Position numbers and translations under genes: made by a program
In this document: positions 27,716 through 41,247 of the stretch, piece by piece
Layout of the letters: each line of letters begins with the position of its first letter
How positions within the stretch are numbered: position 1 is the first letter of the stretch
Origin: Clostridiales bacterium
GTDB lineage: Bacteria > Bacillota > Desulfotomaculia > Desulfotomaculales > VENG01
Reading direction: 5' to 3'
Length of the DNA: 63,272 nt
Assembly (NCBI GenBank): GCA_016278505.1
Contig: JADQBQ010000011.1
Coordinates: forward strand, 1-63,272
Notes under the pieces: model-generated
Databases searched by the model: none
Seen by the model: only the letters and a program-made list of their open reading frames with translations
Told to the model about the DNA's origin: nothing

Positions 27716-27757
27716 TACATAACCAAAAATCCCAACATTTTTAAAGGGAATGATCAT

Positions 27758-28915
27758 ATGTTAAAAGTGATGCCCGTATTCGGTACCCGCCCGGAAGCCA
27801 TTAAAATGGCCCCCTTGGTCAAGGTGCTGGAAAATGACCCCGCTATAGACTGCAGGGTTGCCGTAACCGCGCAGCACCGTGAGATGTTGGACCAGGTGTT
27901 GCAACTTTTCCAGATTACACCGGCGCATGACCTGGATATTATGCGCACCGGACAAACACTCTTTCAAATAACCGGCCGGGTTCTGGAGGGGGTACAGGAA
28001 ATATACGAAAAGGAAAAGCCGGATCTGGTACTGGTACACGGAGATACCACCACCACCTTCGTGGCGGCTTTGGGTGCTTTTTACCTGCAGATTCCGGTGG
28101 GGCATGTGGAAGCTGGACTGCGTACCGGCAACAAGTATTCCCCGTTTCCGGAAGAAATGAACCGACACCTGGCCGGAATCCTAGCCGATCTGCATTTTTC
28201 CCCTACTCCCGGGGCCTGCAAAAATCTGGAACAGGAAAATGTACCTCAAAACAATATTTTTATTACTGGAAACACTGTCATTGACGCCTTGCTCGATATA
28301 GTGGAAACAAATTATAAATTTGCTGACCCGCTGCTGCAAAACCTGGATTTCGATCACAGGCGGGTGCTGCTGGTAACCACCCACCGCCGGGAAAACCTGG
28401 GGGGGAGAATGTGGGAAATATACAAAGCTTTAAAGGATATTACGGAACAAATTCCCGACGTGGAAATAGTTTTTCCGGTGCATAAAAACCCTGCTGTTCG
28501 CCGCCCCGTGCAGGAAGTCCTGGGCGGGCTGGACAGGGTACACTTGATTGAGCCGCTGGACTACCGGCCTTTTGTGAACTTGATGCAGAAATCATACCTG
28601 GTGTTAACAGATTCCGGCGGCCTGCAGGAGGAAGCTCCCTCCCTGGGTAAACCTGTACTGGTGCTGCGTGATACCACAGAGCGCCCGGAGGCGGTTAGTG
28701 CCGGCACCGTAAAACTGGTGGGCGCGGCCAGGGAAAATGTGCGGGATCAAGCGCTGCGCTTGTTAAACGATGACCAATATTACCGCAGTATGGCGGAGGC
28801 AGTAAACCCCTATGGTGACGGCAAAGCCAGCAGCCGCATACTGGAATATATCAAATACCGCCACGGTTTGCGGCCCGAACCTCCACAGCCTTTTCAAGCC
28901 GGCCCCTCGGTGTAG
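27758..28915 (+). CDS. wecB: UDP-N-acetylglucosamine 2-epimerase (non-hydrolysing)
   Basis: Makes UDP-ManNAc for wall teichoic acid or other glycans. 385 residues; GTRPEAIKMAPLV at the N-terminus, HGDTTTTFVAALGAFY, HVEAGLRTGNKYSPFPEEMNR (in two parts: HVEAGLRTG and PFPEEMNR) and DSGGLQEEAPSLGKPVL are the family's active-site stretches. ATG 27758 follows AAAGGGAATG. In many clostridia this gene precedes the atp operon, as here. Confidence 0.94.
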   Translation: MLKVMPVFGTRPEAIKMAPLVKVLENDPAIDCRVAVTAQHREMLDQVLQLFQITPAHDLDIMRTGQTLFQITGRVLEGVQEIYEKEKPDLVLVHGDTTTTFVAALGAFYLQIPVGHVEAGLRTGNKYSPFPEEMNRHLAGILADLHFSPTPGACKNLEQENVPQNNIFITGNTVIDALLDIVETNYKFADPLLQNLDFDHRRVLLVTTHRRENLGGRMWEIYKALKDITEQIPDVEIVFPVHKNPAVRRPVQEVLGGLDRVHLIEPLDYRPFVNLMQKSYLVLTDSGGLQEEAPSLGKPVLVLRDTTERPEAVSAGTVKLVGAARENVRDQALRLLNDDQYYRSMAEAVNPYGDGKASSRILEYIKYRHGLRPEPPQPFQAGPSV

Positions 28916-29015
28916 ATAAAAAATTTTTAAACGTGACGACAAGCTACGCACAAAAAAAGGGGCAGGCACCTTTTAAAAAAGCGAAAAAGGAGCCAGTCCC
29001 CACAGGCTGCCGACA

Positions 29016-29090
29016 AACCTGCCTTTTGCGCATAACGAATGCATTGAATCGAGCCGTGGCCAGGCTTAGCGAAGTCGATAAGCGAAGGTA
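29016..29090. repeat. Family B element, truncated copy
   Basis: Matches the first 75 bases of the copies at 6899 and 12559 (AACCTGCCTTTTGCGCATA ...), then ends abruptly after GATAAGCGAAGG. The right inverted repeat is absent. It follows an imperfect GGGGCAGG...AGTCCCC hairpin (about 28952-29001) that may end the wecB transcript. The rest of the 28916-29405 gap holds the atp promoter and two small hairpins near 29180 and 29213. Confidence 0.75.
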
Positions 29091-29271
29091 GGAAAAAGAA
29101 ACTTGCGAAAAGAAAATTCATAGCAGGATTTAATGATACCATGACGAATAGTTTTCTTAGCGGACGAATAATTTTATGCCAGTTTGTGTTTCACGTCACA
29201 AACGTTAACACATTAGATTTTACTGAGTAAATCTAAAAAAAACATTTATCAGTGGAGGAATAGAGATCTTT

Positions 29272-29299
29272 TTGTAGAACACTATTTGTATGTTAGAAT
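29272..29299 (+). promoter_or_regulatory. Probable promoter of the atp operon
   Basis: TTGTAG at 29272-29277 and TAGAAT at 29294-29299 with a 16-bp spacer, about 100 bases upstream of the first atp gene. Confidence 0.5.
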
Positions 29300-29405
29300 G
29301 TAAGCTAGCCGACATTATTTTTAAATAAATGGCATCACTACATATATGAAAGTACTAATCATAACAATTAAAATTAATTATTAAAAATGGGGTTTATTGA
29401 TAAAT

Positions 29406-29651
29406 ATGAAAGATCTGAAAGATCAAAAACCCAAGCAGTCAGGTGGTATTTTAAAAGCAATATCAGTCACCACCACCATCGGCGCGGAACTTGCCATTAT
29501 GGTGACCCTGGGATTTTTTGGGGGTAAAGCTTTGGATCAAAAACTGGGAACAAATCCGTGGTTGATGGTTACGGGCATCTTATTAGGAGTTGTCGCCGGT
29601 ACGTGGGGCATTATTAAAACTCTGGATCGTTTTTGGAAAGAAGGAGAGTGA
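29406..29651 (+). CDS. atpZ: AtpZ/AtpI-like small membrane subunit
   Basis: An 81-residue protein with two membrane segments (TTIGAELAIMVTLGFFGGKALD and PWLMVTGILLGVVAGTWGIIK, shown here as ELAIMVTLGFFGGKALD and VTGILLGVVAGTWGII). The GGKALDQKLGTNPW link is typical of the AtpZ family, which is linked to Mg/Ca transport or assembly of the ATP synthase. The start is uncertain: ATG 29406 or TTG 29397; the site (ATGGGG) is weak for both. It is five bases before atpI. Confidence 0.78.
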   Translation: MKDLKDQKPKQSGGILKAISVTTTIGAELAIMVTLGFFGGKALDQKLGTNPWLMVTGILLGVVAGTWGIIKTLDRFWKEGE

Positions 29652-29655
29652 ACCG

Positions 29656-30072
29656 GTGTATAAGCCACTACCCATAAACCCCGTCGATAAGCAGTTTTCC
29701 CGCAGTGCCAAGCTCACCGGCATTGTCCTGTTGGCAGTAAGCTTTGGTTTGATAAGTGATGTTACAAACCCACTTATTTGGGGCTTTATAGTAGGTGGGT
29801 TAACCAGCATTTTGAATGCCTTTTTTTTGCGAAATAGGCTTTTAGGCATGTTAGTCACAGACACACAAGAAGCAAAAAAATCATTAAAGCAAAACTTTAC
29901 CATGCGCATGGGCCTTATCGTAGCAGTGGCTTTTTTCGCAGGTAATGTGGACTTTTTGAACCTGTACTTTGTAGGGGCGGGCTTTCTGTTGACTCCCTGT
30001 CTGACTTCAATTGACGCGGCGGTTACGCTGCATCGGCATTTTGCCGCGCGTGATGCCGTTGATAAGATATAA
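29656..30072 (+). CDS. atpI: ATP synthase subunit I
   Basis: A 138-residue, four-segment membrane protein of the ATP-synt_I family. AtpI helps assemble the c-ring. GTG 29656 is chosen because AAGGAGAGTGA overlaps the atpZ stop directly before it; the longer frame from 29590 would overlap atpZ and lacks a site. Segment 3 contains RMGLIVAVAFFAG, and the protein is basic between segments. Confidence 0.8.
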   Translation: MYKPLPINPVDKQFSRSAKLTGIVLLAVSFGLISDVTNPLIWGFIVGGLTSILNAFFLRNRLLGMLVTDTQEAKKSLKQNFTMRMGLIVAVAFFAGNVDFLNLYFVGAGFLLTPCLTSIDAAVTLHRHFAARDAVDKI

Positions 30073-30103
30073 AAAATATTAATAGGAAAGGGGTGAGAAA
30101 AGA

Positions 30104-30874
30104 TTGTCAGCAGAAGCAGCAGCTCACGGAGCAGGTGGTGAGGCTAGTGCAAGCATGCTTGATCAGGTTCACCATGCGCTAAATATTTGGGGATTCCATG
30201 ACCCGGTTACTATTACCGGTCTCGGGCAGCTTAACCTTAAAACAATCGTTATGACCTGGGTTGTTATGTTGCTGGTAATTCTCTTCACAGTTTCCGCGAC
30301 CCGGAGTATGAAAGTGGACCGGCCAAGCAAACTGCAATTGATGGTTGAAGAGCTATTCCAGTTTTTGCGAGGCCTGGTTAATGACAACCTGGATCCCAAA
30401 AAAGGCGCCAGTATAATGGTATTAGTTTTTAGTCTCTTTATTTTCCTACTGTTTAGTAACTTATGGGGTTTGGTACCCTCGATGATGTCTCCCACGGCAG
30501 ATGTTAATACTACATTGGGCATGGCTATTATGGTGTTTGTATTGACCATACTGCTAGGGATTAAGTTTAAGGGCGCCGGTTACTTTAAACATTTTGTACA
30601 GCCTTTCGTGTTCTTCCTCCCACTGGTAATTGTTGAGGAAATAGCCAAACCCATCACGCTGGCCTTCCGACTTTACGGGAACATTTACGCCGGCGAGGTG
30701 TTGATTGCCGTGTTGTTGGGGCTGATACCGCTGGGGGCTACCATATTCGGCGGCTTTATTGCATCTGTTATCTGGTTAGGTTTCAGTATTTTCGTCGGAT
30801 TTATCCAGGCATTTATTTTTACCATGCTTACCATTGCTTACACTTCACAAGCTGTGGAAGAAGCCGAGCATTAA
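30104..30874 (+). CDS. atpB: ATP synthase F0 subunit a
   Basis: Stator subunit that forms the proton half-channels. 256 residues, five or six segments. The essential arginine is about residue 189 in LAFRLYGNIYAGEVLI, and FIGFIQAFIFTML-like GFIQAFIFTMLTIAYT closes the chain. The start is TTG 30104 after AAAGGGGTGAG. A 124-base spacer with a small AT-rich hairpin separates it from atpE. Confidence 0.95.
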   Translation: MSAEAAAHGAGGEASASMLDQVHHALNIWGFHDPVTITGLGQLNLKTIVMTWVVMLLVILFTVSATRSMKVDRPSKLQLMVEELFQFLRGLVNDNLDPKKGASIMVLVFSLFIFLLFSNLWGLVPSMMSPTADVNTTLGMAIMVFVLTILLGIKFKGAGYFKHFVQPFVFFLPLVIVEEIAKPITLAFRLYGNIYAGEVLIAVLLGLIPLGATIFGGFIASVIWLGFSIFVGFIQAFIFTMLTIAYTSQAVEEAEH

Positions 30875-30950
30875 TTCAAGTGAGTTTTAGAACAATCTCT
30901 TTAAGTGACTTTTTGATTAACAAGCTTATCTCTCTAATTAATGGAGATAG

Positions 30951-31232
<282 letters not shown>

Positions 31233-31274
31233 TGCAGGGTAGATCTATTTATTATGTGGTTGGTTGGTGCGGCA

Positions 31275-31326
31275 AAGGCGGTAGAGCGAGATTTGGGGCC
31301 TCCTGCCCCAAATCCGCTATCGCCTT
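31275..31326 (+). promoter_or_regulatory. Two-tier hairpin between atpE and atpF
   Basis: An inner stem GATTTGGGGC / GCCCCAAATC with a five-base loop sits on an outer stem AAGGCGGTAG / CTATCGCCTT. CCTTTTG follows, a poor T run. It may act as a partial terminator or as a 3' stabiliser for the upstream part of the operon. Confidence 0.6.
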
Positions 31327-31369
31327 CCTTTTGTCCACTAGCACACGGCAATTGGAAGGAGGGTAAGTT

Positions 31370-31876
31370 GTGGGTAGTGTTGTTCAAGCTTTAGGCCTTA
31401 ATGCAACACTGGTGGCGCAAATTTTTAACTTCTTAATCCTTTTGGTTTTCCTCCGCCTGGTGGTTTATCCGCCTATTGTTAAAATTTTAGAGCAGCGGCA
31501 AGAGGCCATTCAAGGCAATGTGGCTGCTGCCCAGGAAGAGAGAAAACAAGCCGAGGAACTGCGTCAGCAGTACCTGGGTGATATGCAAAAGGCTAAGGAA
31601 GAAGCAAATGAAGTCATCCAAAAAGCCACCAAGGCAGCCGAAGACGAATCCCGGAGCATTATTGATGCTGCCAAGCAAGAGGCTGACCGGATAAAAGAAT
31701 CGGCATTACAAGATATCGAAAGAGAAAAGGAAAAAGCAGTTTCCGAATTGCGCGAGCAAGTGGCTTCATTATCCATCCTGGTTGCCAGCAAGGTGGTTGA
31801 TGAAAAAATCACGGCTGACGTGCAGCGTGACCTGATAAACGACTTCATCAAAGAGGCAGGGGATCTGCCATGTTAA
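31370..31876 (+). CDS. atpF: ATP synthase F0 subunit b
   Basis: Peripheral stalk subunit, 168 residues. One N-terminal membrane segment (AQIFNFLILLVFLRLVVYPP) is followed by a long charged coiled coil rich in Glu, Lys, Ala and Gln. GTG 31370 has GAAGGAGGGTAAG before it. It overlaps atpH by seven bases. Confidence 0.94.
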   Translation: MGSVVQALGLNATLVAQIFNFLILLVFLRLVVYPPIVKILEQRQEAIQGNVAAAQEERKQAEELRQQYLGDMQKAKEEANEVIQKATKAAEDESRSIIDAAKQEADRIKESALQDIEREKEKAVSELREQVASLSILVASKVVDEKITADVQRDLINDFIKEAGDLPC

Positions 31877-32412
31877 AAGGGGCCGTGGCGGGGCGCTATG
31901 CTGAGGCCCTTTACGAGATTGCGGTGGCAAATGATCTGGTGGGTAAGCTGGAAGAAGAACTGCGGGCAGTGGTAAACCTCTTAGAGGGCGAACCGAAACT
32001 GAAGAAAGTTCTTTACCACCCGCGGATTACTGCCACTGAAAAGAAAGATGTTATGAAGGCCGTGTTGGAGGGCAAAATTTCACAAGTAGCCATGAATTTC
32101 TTGTGCCTGGTTATTGATCGCCAGCGTGGAGTATACCTGGCTGATATGGTGGAAGTGTTTGTCGATTATGCTAATAAGGCCAGGAATATCAGCCATGTTG
32201 AGGTTGCTTCGGCCATTGAATTAAGTGAAGAGAATCAAAAGCGCCTGGTTGAGGCGCTGAGCAAGATGACAGGTAAGGAAGTCAGGGTAAGTTACTCCGT
32301 GGACCAGTCCCTCATCGGAGGGGTAGTGGCCCGGATCGGCGATAAAATTATAGACGGCAGTGTTAAAAGCCGTCTTGAATCCCTGAGAGAACACCTCCGG
32401 CAAATTAGTTAA
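31870..32412 (+). CDS. atpH: ATP synthase F1 subunit delta
   Basis: Connects F1 to the peripheral stalk. 180 residues. The helical N-terminal domain starts VAGRYAEALYEIA, and the C-terminus ends with SLIGGVVARIGDKIIDGSV and SRLESLREHL, both typical. ATG 31870 lies within atpF, so translation is coupled. Confidence 0.94.
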   Translation: MLKGAVAGRYAEALYEIAVANDLVGKLEEELRAVVNLLEGEPKLKKVLYHPRITATEKKDVMKAVLEGKISQVAMNFLCLVIDRQRGVYLADMVEVFVDYANKARNISHVEVASAIELSEENQKRLVEALSKMTGKEVRVSYSVDQSLIGGVVARIGDKIIDGSVKSRLESLREHLRQIS

Positions 32413-32429
32413 GGATAGGGGTGAACTAG

Positions 32430-33941
<1,512 letters not shown>

Positions 33942-33986
33942 ATGCAAGCACCCGGTTTATCTTATAGCGAGGTGGTGAATTTATAG

Positions 33987-36349
<2,363 letters not shown>

Positions 36350-36351
36350 GT

Positions 36352-36753
36352 ATGTCTGAAAAGACTCAGCGCTTGGAAATAGTAACCCCGCAGCGTGTAG
36401 CATATAAAGAAGACGCTCGGTTCGTGGTAGTTCCAGGCGTGGAGGGGGAGCTGGGTTTTTTACCCGACCACGCCCCTCTCGTAAGTGCCCTTAAAGTGGG
36501 TGTTTTACGAGTGCAGAAAGACGGTAATACCACCAGTGTGGCACTGCACGGCGGCTTTGTAGAAGTGCGTGACAGCCGTGTTACAGTGCTTGCCAATGCC
36601 GCTGAAAGATCCGATGAAATTGATATGTCCCGGGCCGAAGAGGCCAAAAAGCGGGCGGAAGAACGCCTGGCAGCGAAAAGTGAAGATGTGGATACGCAGA
36701 GAGCCGAAGCGGCTCTCCGGCGCGCATTGACCAGGCTTAAAGTTTCAGGATAA
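36352..36753 (+). CDS. atpC: ATP synthase F1 subunit epsilon
   Basis: 133 residues: beta-sandwich N-terminal domain (EIVTPQRVAYKEDARFVVVPG, with GELGFLPDHAPLVSAL as the family mark) and a two-helix C-terminal domain rich in Glu, Arg and Ala that can inhibit ATP hydrolysis. It is the last gene of the operon. Confidence 0.95.
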   Translation: MSEKTQRLEIVTPQRVAYKEDARFVVVPGVEGELGFLPDHAPLVSALKVGVLRVQKDGNTTSVALHGGFVEVRDSRVTVLANAAERSDEIDMSRAEEAKKRAEERLAAKSEDVDTQRAEAALRRALTRLKVSG

Positions 36754-36778
36754 TGGAAAGTAGAAAGTTGGAAAGTAA

Positions 36779-36827
36779 AAAGGGACTATACCCTGAGGTG
36801 ACTTAGGGTACGGTCCCTTTCTTTTTT
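36779..36827 (+). terminator. Terminator of the atp operon
   Basis: AAAGGGAC-TATACCCT and AGGGTA-CGGTCCCTTT form a long stem around GAGGTGACTT, followed by CTTTTTT. Confidence 0.82.
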
Positions 36828-36832
36828 GCAGC

Positions 36833-36994
36833 TTAACGCTTGTTAGTGCGGGGCTTAAATGTTTCACACGCCGTATCGTCGGAAATACTAATCATCATGT
36901 CTGCTGTTGAAGGCTTGACTTGAATACTGGAAGCCTTACATTCGCTACCTTCCTGGTACAGACAGTCATCCACGCCACACTTAATCCTGGGCAT
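36833..36994 (-). CDS. DUF1540 small cysteine protein
   Basis: A 53-residue protein. The pattern MPRIKCGVDDCLYQEGSEC, then KASSIQV, then DTACETF is the DUF1540 signature with four cysteines, probably binding a metal. Such proteins are common in spore-formers; their role is unknown. The start at 36994 is set by ATATGGAGGG on the minus strand; the longer frame to 37078 is rejected. It converges on the atp terminator. Confidence 0.85.
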   Translation of the reverse strand: MPRIKCGVDDCLYQEGSECKASSIQVKPSTADMMISISDDTACETFKPRTNKR

Positions 36995-37112
36995 TGATAT
37001 CCCTCCATATAGTTTTTTAACTTTCCACAAATTATTTTGACCAAATGCTAAACTATTATGTTTGGCAATTAAAAACAAAAAGATAAAACCAAAAAGACAG
37101 AGTGCATATTTA

Positions 37113-37350
37113 GACAGGATTACAGGATTTGCAGGATAAGGATTAAAAGAATTATTTTAAAAAATGAAAGAAATATCTCAAATAGCTTATATTAAACAGC
37201 TTTTGTATCCAAAGAAACAGCAAAGGAACCCAAGCAAAACAAAAAATCCTGTTTGATCCTGTAATCCTGTCAAAGAAAATTGTTGGCCCCAAAGAAATAC
37301 CCCAAAATGTTTTTAATCTTTAAATCCCTTACCTGTTAATCCCGTCCAAA
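37113..37350 (+). repeat. Family A derivative, compact form
   Basis: GACAGGATTACAGGAT at 37113 and ATCCTGTAATCCTGTC ending at 37271 are the outer arms, only about 160 bp apart, with little in common inside. A CCTGTTAATCCCGTCC arm follows near 37335-37350. The 37079-37435 gap holds nothing else. Confidence 0.7.
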
Positions 37351-37435
37351 ATCAATCTCCCCTTAACTAGTTTCCAAAAGCCCTAAATTGGAAAGAATAA
37401 CCTCAAAAGAACAATTAACGGGGGTTTAAAATACA

Positions 37436-38779
37436 GTGTATGAACTGGCAATCACAGGCGGGCAACCGCTGCAAGGGACAGTACGCATCAGCGGGGCCAA
37501 AAATGCAGTCCTGCCCGTCATCTGCGCCGCCCTATTGGCAAAAACGCCCAGCGTAATCGAAGACGTACCGGACCTGGCTGATGTCAGGACCATATGTACA
37601 TTAATAGAACACCTGGGAGCACAAGCGGATTTCTGCGAGGGCAGACTCCGCATTGTACCGCCGCGAAAATTGCAAACCGAGGCACCATACCAGTGGGTGC
37701 GCTGCATGCGGGCCTCCTTTCTGGTATTAGGCCCTATGCTGGCCCGGGAAGGCAAAGCAAAGCTTTCCCTACCCGGAGGGTGTGCCATTGGCAGCAGGCC
37801 CATAGACCTGCACCTCAAGGGTTTCCATATGTTAGGCGCAGACATTAATTATGGTTATGGCACCGTAGAAGCAAAAGCTCGCAAACTGGCCGGAAACAGC
37901 ATTCACCTGGATTTTCCCAGCGTTGGAGCGACCGAAAACATTCTCATGGCAGCAGTGCTGGCCAAGGGTAATACAACCATCGAAAATGCAGCTGAAGAAC
38001 CGGAAATAGTGGACCTGGCGAACTATCTTAATTCCATGGGGGCCTGTGTCAGAGGTGCCGGCACCAAGGTAATTCGCATCCAAGGGGTGCCCGAATTAAA
38101 CGGCACCACGCACAGAATAATTCCCGATCGTATCGAGGCAGGCACATTCCTGGTGGCTGCTGCATGCACCGGAGGAGAAGTATTGGTGTCCAATGTCATT
38201 GCCGAGCATCTCAAGCCCGTGATTGCCAAATTAGGAGAATCAGGTGTCCCGGTATTGGAAGAAAAGGACGGGCTGCGAGTGTATCCGACCCGTCTCCTTA
38301 AAGGTGTAGACGTAAAAACAATGCCCTACCCCGGCTTTCCCACCGATATGCAGCCTCAATTGATGGCTATGCTATGTACGGCATCGGGTAATAGCATTAT
38401 TACCGAGACCGTTTTTGAAAATAGGTTCCAACACGTAAGCCAGTTTGAAAAAATGGGGGCGCGTATAAAACTAAGCGGGCGCAGTGCCATCATAGAAGGT
38501 GACCGGCCGCTCCACGGGGCATTGGTTAAGGCCAGCGACCTTCGGGCCGGGGCAGCACTGGTTCTGGCCGGGCTGGCAGCACAAGGCGAAACAAGGGTGG
38601 GCCGCCTTAATCATATTGACCGCGGTTACGAACACCTGGAAGACAAACTCAAGAGCCTTGGTGCACGCATTACCCGTAAAATTGCAGCAGGAGAAATGCC
38701 GCATCATATAATCCATCCGGGAATATATATAGGACAAGACCGTTTAAAAGACCAACCTGAAGAGGGGAATTACAAGTGA
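37436..38779 (+). CDS. murA: UDP-N-acetylglucosamine 1-carboxyvinyltransferase
   Basis: First committed step of peptidoglycan synthesis; adds enolpyruvate from PEP to UDP-GlcNAc. 447 residues. Lys in [11 protein letters not shown], the catalytic Cys about 116 in [16 protein letters not shown] (the fosfomycin target), and the [11 protein letters not shown] loop are present. The start is GTG 37436. The stop overlaps the spoIID start by four bases, an order also seen in Bacillus, where murA paralogues lie next to spoIID. Confidence 0.95.
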   Translation: MYELAITGGQPLQGTVRISGAKNAVLPVICAALLAKTPSVIEDVPDLADVRTICTLIEHLGAQADFCEGRLRIVPPRKLQTEAPYQWVRCMRASFLVLGPMLAREGKAKLSLPGGCAIGSRPIDLHLKGFHMLGADINYGYGTVEAKARKLAGNSIHLDFPSVGATENILMAAVLAKGNTTIENAAEEPEIVDLANYLNSMGACVRGAGTKVIRIQGVPELNGTTHRIIPDRIEAGTFLVAAACTGGEVLVSNVIAEHLKPVIAKLGESGVPVLEEKDGLRVYPTRLLKGVDVKTMPYPGFPTDMQPQLMAMLCTASGNSIITETVFENRFQHVSQFEKMGARIKLSGRSAIIEGDRPLHGALVKASDLRAGAALVLAGLAAQGETRVGRLNHIDRGYEHLEDKLKSLGARITRKIAAGEMPHHIIHPGIYIGQDRLKDQPEEGNYK

Positions 38780-39726
38780 AAAAGATTCTGTTTCTGGCCA
38801 TTATATTGATTGTGATTATAACCCTGGGACTGCCGCTGCTGGTAAATCTGATAACAGGCCCGGAGCCGGAGGCGGGCAACATGAAAGTTCACCTTTTTCA
38901 CCATGACAGCGGCCAAACTGAAGAGATAGACCTGAATGAGTATATTACCGGGGTTGTGGCCGCGGAAATGCCGGCGACCTTTCCCGTGGAAGCATTAAAG
39001 GCTCAGGCCGTAGCGGCTAGGACCTATGTTCTGAAACGCCTTATGGCCGGTGGAGTTATTAACAGTGAACACCCCGGGGCTGACATTTGCGATGACCATC
39101 GTCATGCGCAGGCCTGGATATCCAAGGAGCAAATGAAGGAGCGCTGGGGAGTTATTGATTATTACCGGCACTACTATAAAATTCGCCAGGCAGTGGATGC
39201 TACCGGCAACACTGTTATAACACATGAAGGCAAAATGATAGATCCTGTTTACCACTCTTCCTGTGGGGGAGTAACCGAAGACTCCGGGTCTGTTTGGAAG
39301 TATTCCATTCCATATTTAAAGAGTGTTAACTGCCCCTATGAAAACAACCCCCGGTTAATTCAGACGGTACGTTTTACCCTGCCGCAAGCACAAAAAGCCC
39401 TGGGCATAGACCTCACCGCCATACCGGTGTCCACCGGCAGCAGCCCGGTAGAGACCATAGAGCAAACCGCAACGGGAAGGGTGAAAACCATTCGCGTGGC
39501 AGACGTCGATCTACCTGCGTTACTGGTAAGGCAGCGCCTGGGCCTGCGCTCCACCAACTTCAGTGCCAAAATTGAGGATAACCAGCTTGTCTTCACCACA
39601 GTGGGCTATGGCCACGGAGTGGGCATGTGCCAATATGGAGCCAAAGGCTTCGCCGAACAGGGATACAGCTATAAAGAAATATTGAAACACTACTATACGG
39701 GTGTGGAAGTTGGGCCGATGGATTAA
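38776..39726 (+). CDS. spoIID: Stage II sporulation protein D
   Basis: Lytic transglycosylase needed for engulfment of the forespore. 316 residues with an N-terminal membrane anchor ([20 protein letters not shown]). The SpoIID core begins [17 protein letters not shown]; the catalytic glutamate is about residue 64. Later motifs [25 protein letters not shown] and [20 protein letters not shown] (in two pieces: [12 protein letters not shown] and KGFAEQG) are intact. It should be active and act with SpoIIM and SpoIIP. Confidence 0.95.
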   Translation: MKKILFLAIILIVIITLGLPLLVNLITGPEPEAGNMKVHLFHHDSGQTEEIDLNEYITGVVAAEMPATFPVEALKAQAVAARTYVLKRLMAGGVINSEHPGADICDDHRHAQAWISKEQMKERWGVIDYYRHYYKIRQAVDATGNTVITHEGKMIDPVYHSSCGGVTEDSGSVWKYSIPYLKSVNCPYENNPRLIQTVRFTLPQAQKALGIDLTAIPVSTGSSPVETIEQTATGRVKTIRVADVDLPALLVRQRLGLRSTNFSAKIEDNQLVFTTVGYGHGVGMCQYGAKGFAEQGYSYKEILKHYYTGVEVGPMD

Positions 39727-39775
39727 AGAGAAAAAAGAATGTTACTGCTTATGGCCAAAAGCAAAAGACTTTTTT

Positions 39776-40227
39776 GACGGGATTTACGGGATTAGCGGGA
39801 TAAATGATTAAAAAAATGAAAAAAGGCAAAAGGCATAAGGCAAAAGAATTTTAGACAGGATTACAGGATTAAGGGATGAATAATTAAAAAAGGTATTAAA
39901 GAAAGGGCTTAAACATAAGCGAAAATTAAATTGAAAATAATTTTTTGAATATAATAAGACAAGCACCATTTTATCAGCACCAGGCAAATAGTAGAAACAA
40001 CCAAAATGAAATAAACCAAACAAAACCAAAATCCCAAAAATCCCGTTAATCCCGTCAAAAAAACCGTGCTCCAAAATCACAAAGCAGCAAAAACCCAAGC
40101 CCCCAAGTAGAAAAATAACTTCCCAATGTTTTACATAACCTTCACCCGGCACAAAAAACCAACCCCCACCGCAAGGGTCAAAGAATCAAGCAACCCCCAA
40201 AATCCTGTTTTATCCTGTAATCCTGTC
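39776..40227. repeat. Family A derivative with interleaved arms
   Basis: The arms occur in a different order here: GACGGGATTTACGGGAT (39776), GACAGGATTACAGGAT (39854), ATCCCGTTAATCCCGTC (to 40056), ATCCTGTAATCCTGTC (to 40227). So inner and outer pairs are interleaved, not nested; an RNA copy could form a pseudoknot. The 39727-40386 gap holds no gene. Confidence 0.72.
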
Positions 40228-40386
40228 AAAAAAATTGTTGGCCCCAAAGAAATGCCCTAAAAAGGGTTTCTAGTCCCACGCACCAATTCACTCCAAGGAA
40301 GAAATTAACGCCACCAATCCCATTATTAAATCAGCCCCAACCGGGCACACTGTAAATAAGCAACAAATTAAAGGAGTGATTTTACA

Positions 40387-41094
40387 GTGTGGCCCTTTGG
40401 TGAAAGACTTAAAGACCAAAACGGAACGGAAAAATACCGCCGCTGGCTGCGCCGCTGGCTAATGGGCTCATGGCAATATATAGCCGCCGGTACCATTGCA
40501 GCAGCGCTGCTGGCAGGGATCGTATGGGCGAGCTTAAACACTTGGAATAACGACAATGCAGAACCTGCCGCAGGGGATAAATCCAGCGTACAATCAATAT
40601 CAAGCTATTCCCCTGCCAAGGAAACTTTATTAACCGACCCGTCAAAAGACAAACAAACTGAACAGCAAAAACAAGAAAATAATGCCACCACGACTACCCC
40701 GGTGGCAGATAGCGTGCCTACCCTGGCCCTGCCGGTAAACGGTACAGCGGTATCTTCCTTCGGCTATCACTATTCCCCGCTATTTGAAGATTACCGGTTT
40801 CACAGCGGGATAGGCCTGGAGGCTCAGGGAAACAACGAAGTCTATCCCTGCATGCCCGGAAAAGTGTTAAAGGTTGCAGGAAATGATGAACAAGGATATT
40901 CAGTGGAAATGAACCATGAAGGCGCTTGGAGCAGTGTATACGAAGGGCTGGCTTCGGTGTCCGCAGCTGCAGGGGAAAACCTGGATAGTAGTGATTGTTT
41001 GGGACAGACAGCAGGCACAAACGGCACCATTACTTTTACCCTTTATAAAAACGGAAAAGCTGTAGACCCGGTGCCGTACATGCAAAAATTCTAG
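40387..41094 (+). CDS. spoIIQ: SpoIIQ-like protein with degenerate M23 domain
   Basis: A 235-residue, single-pass membrane protein: N-terminal basic part, a membrane segment near residues 31-50 (AAGTIAAALLAGIVWASL), a Ser/Gln-rich linker, and a LytM/M23 domain from about 115. Zinc ligands are largely lost: His139 is kept in RFHSGIGLEA but the Asp of HxxxD is Gly, and the HxH pair is replaced (TITFTLYK). So it should be structural, like Bacillus SpoIIQ in the SpoIIQ-SpoIIIAH channel. AAAGGAGTGAT precedes GTG 40387. The position before spoIIID supports the call. Confidence 0.82.
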   Translation: MWPFGERLKDQNGTEKYRRWLRRWLMGSWQYIAAGTIAAALLAGIVWASLNTWNNDNAEPAAGDKSSVQSISSYSPAKETLLTDPSKDKQTEQQKQENNATTTTPVADSVPTLALPVNGTAVSSFGYHYSPLFEDYRFHSGIGLEAQGNNEVYPCMPGKVLKVAGNDEQGYSVEMNHEGAWSSVYEGLASVSAAAGENLDSSDCLGQTAGTNGTITFTLYKNGKAVDPVPYMQKF

Positions 41095-41128
41095 CTCGTG
41101 GTCAGAGAGATCAGCAAAATGAGCAGCA

Positions 41129-41165
41129 AAAAAACGTCACGGAATAAGTTCCGTGGCGTTTTTTG
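41129..41165 (+). terminator. Intrinsic terminator after spoIIQ
   Basis: AAAACGTCACGGAA and TTCCGTGGCGTTTT pair with one G-U, ending in TTTTTT. Confidence 0.85.
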
Positions 41166-41247
41166 TTCCCCGAAGGAGCATTTATTCATACTGCATGCAT
41201 ATATATAGAGTAGCTTTTTTTTAAAGGGCCCCCGGGGAGGTAAGGCA

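Noticed and set aside
41190-41230. Sigma-E promoter before spoIIID
   Set aside because: ATTCATA and CATATATAT are present, but the spacing (about 9 bases) is too short for the known sigma-E consensus.
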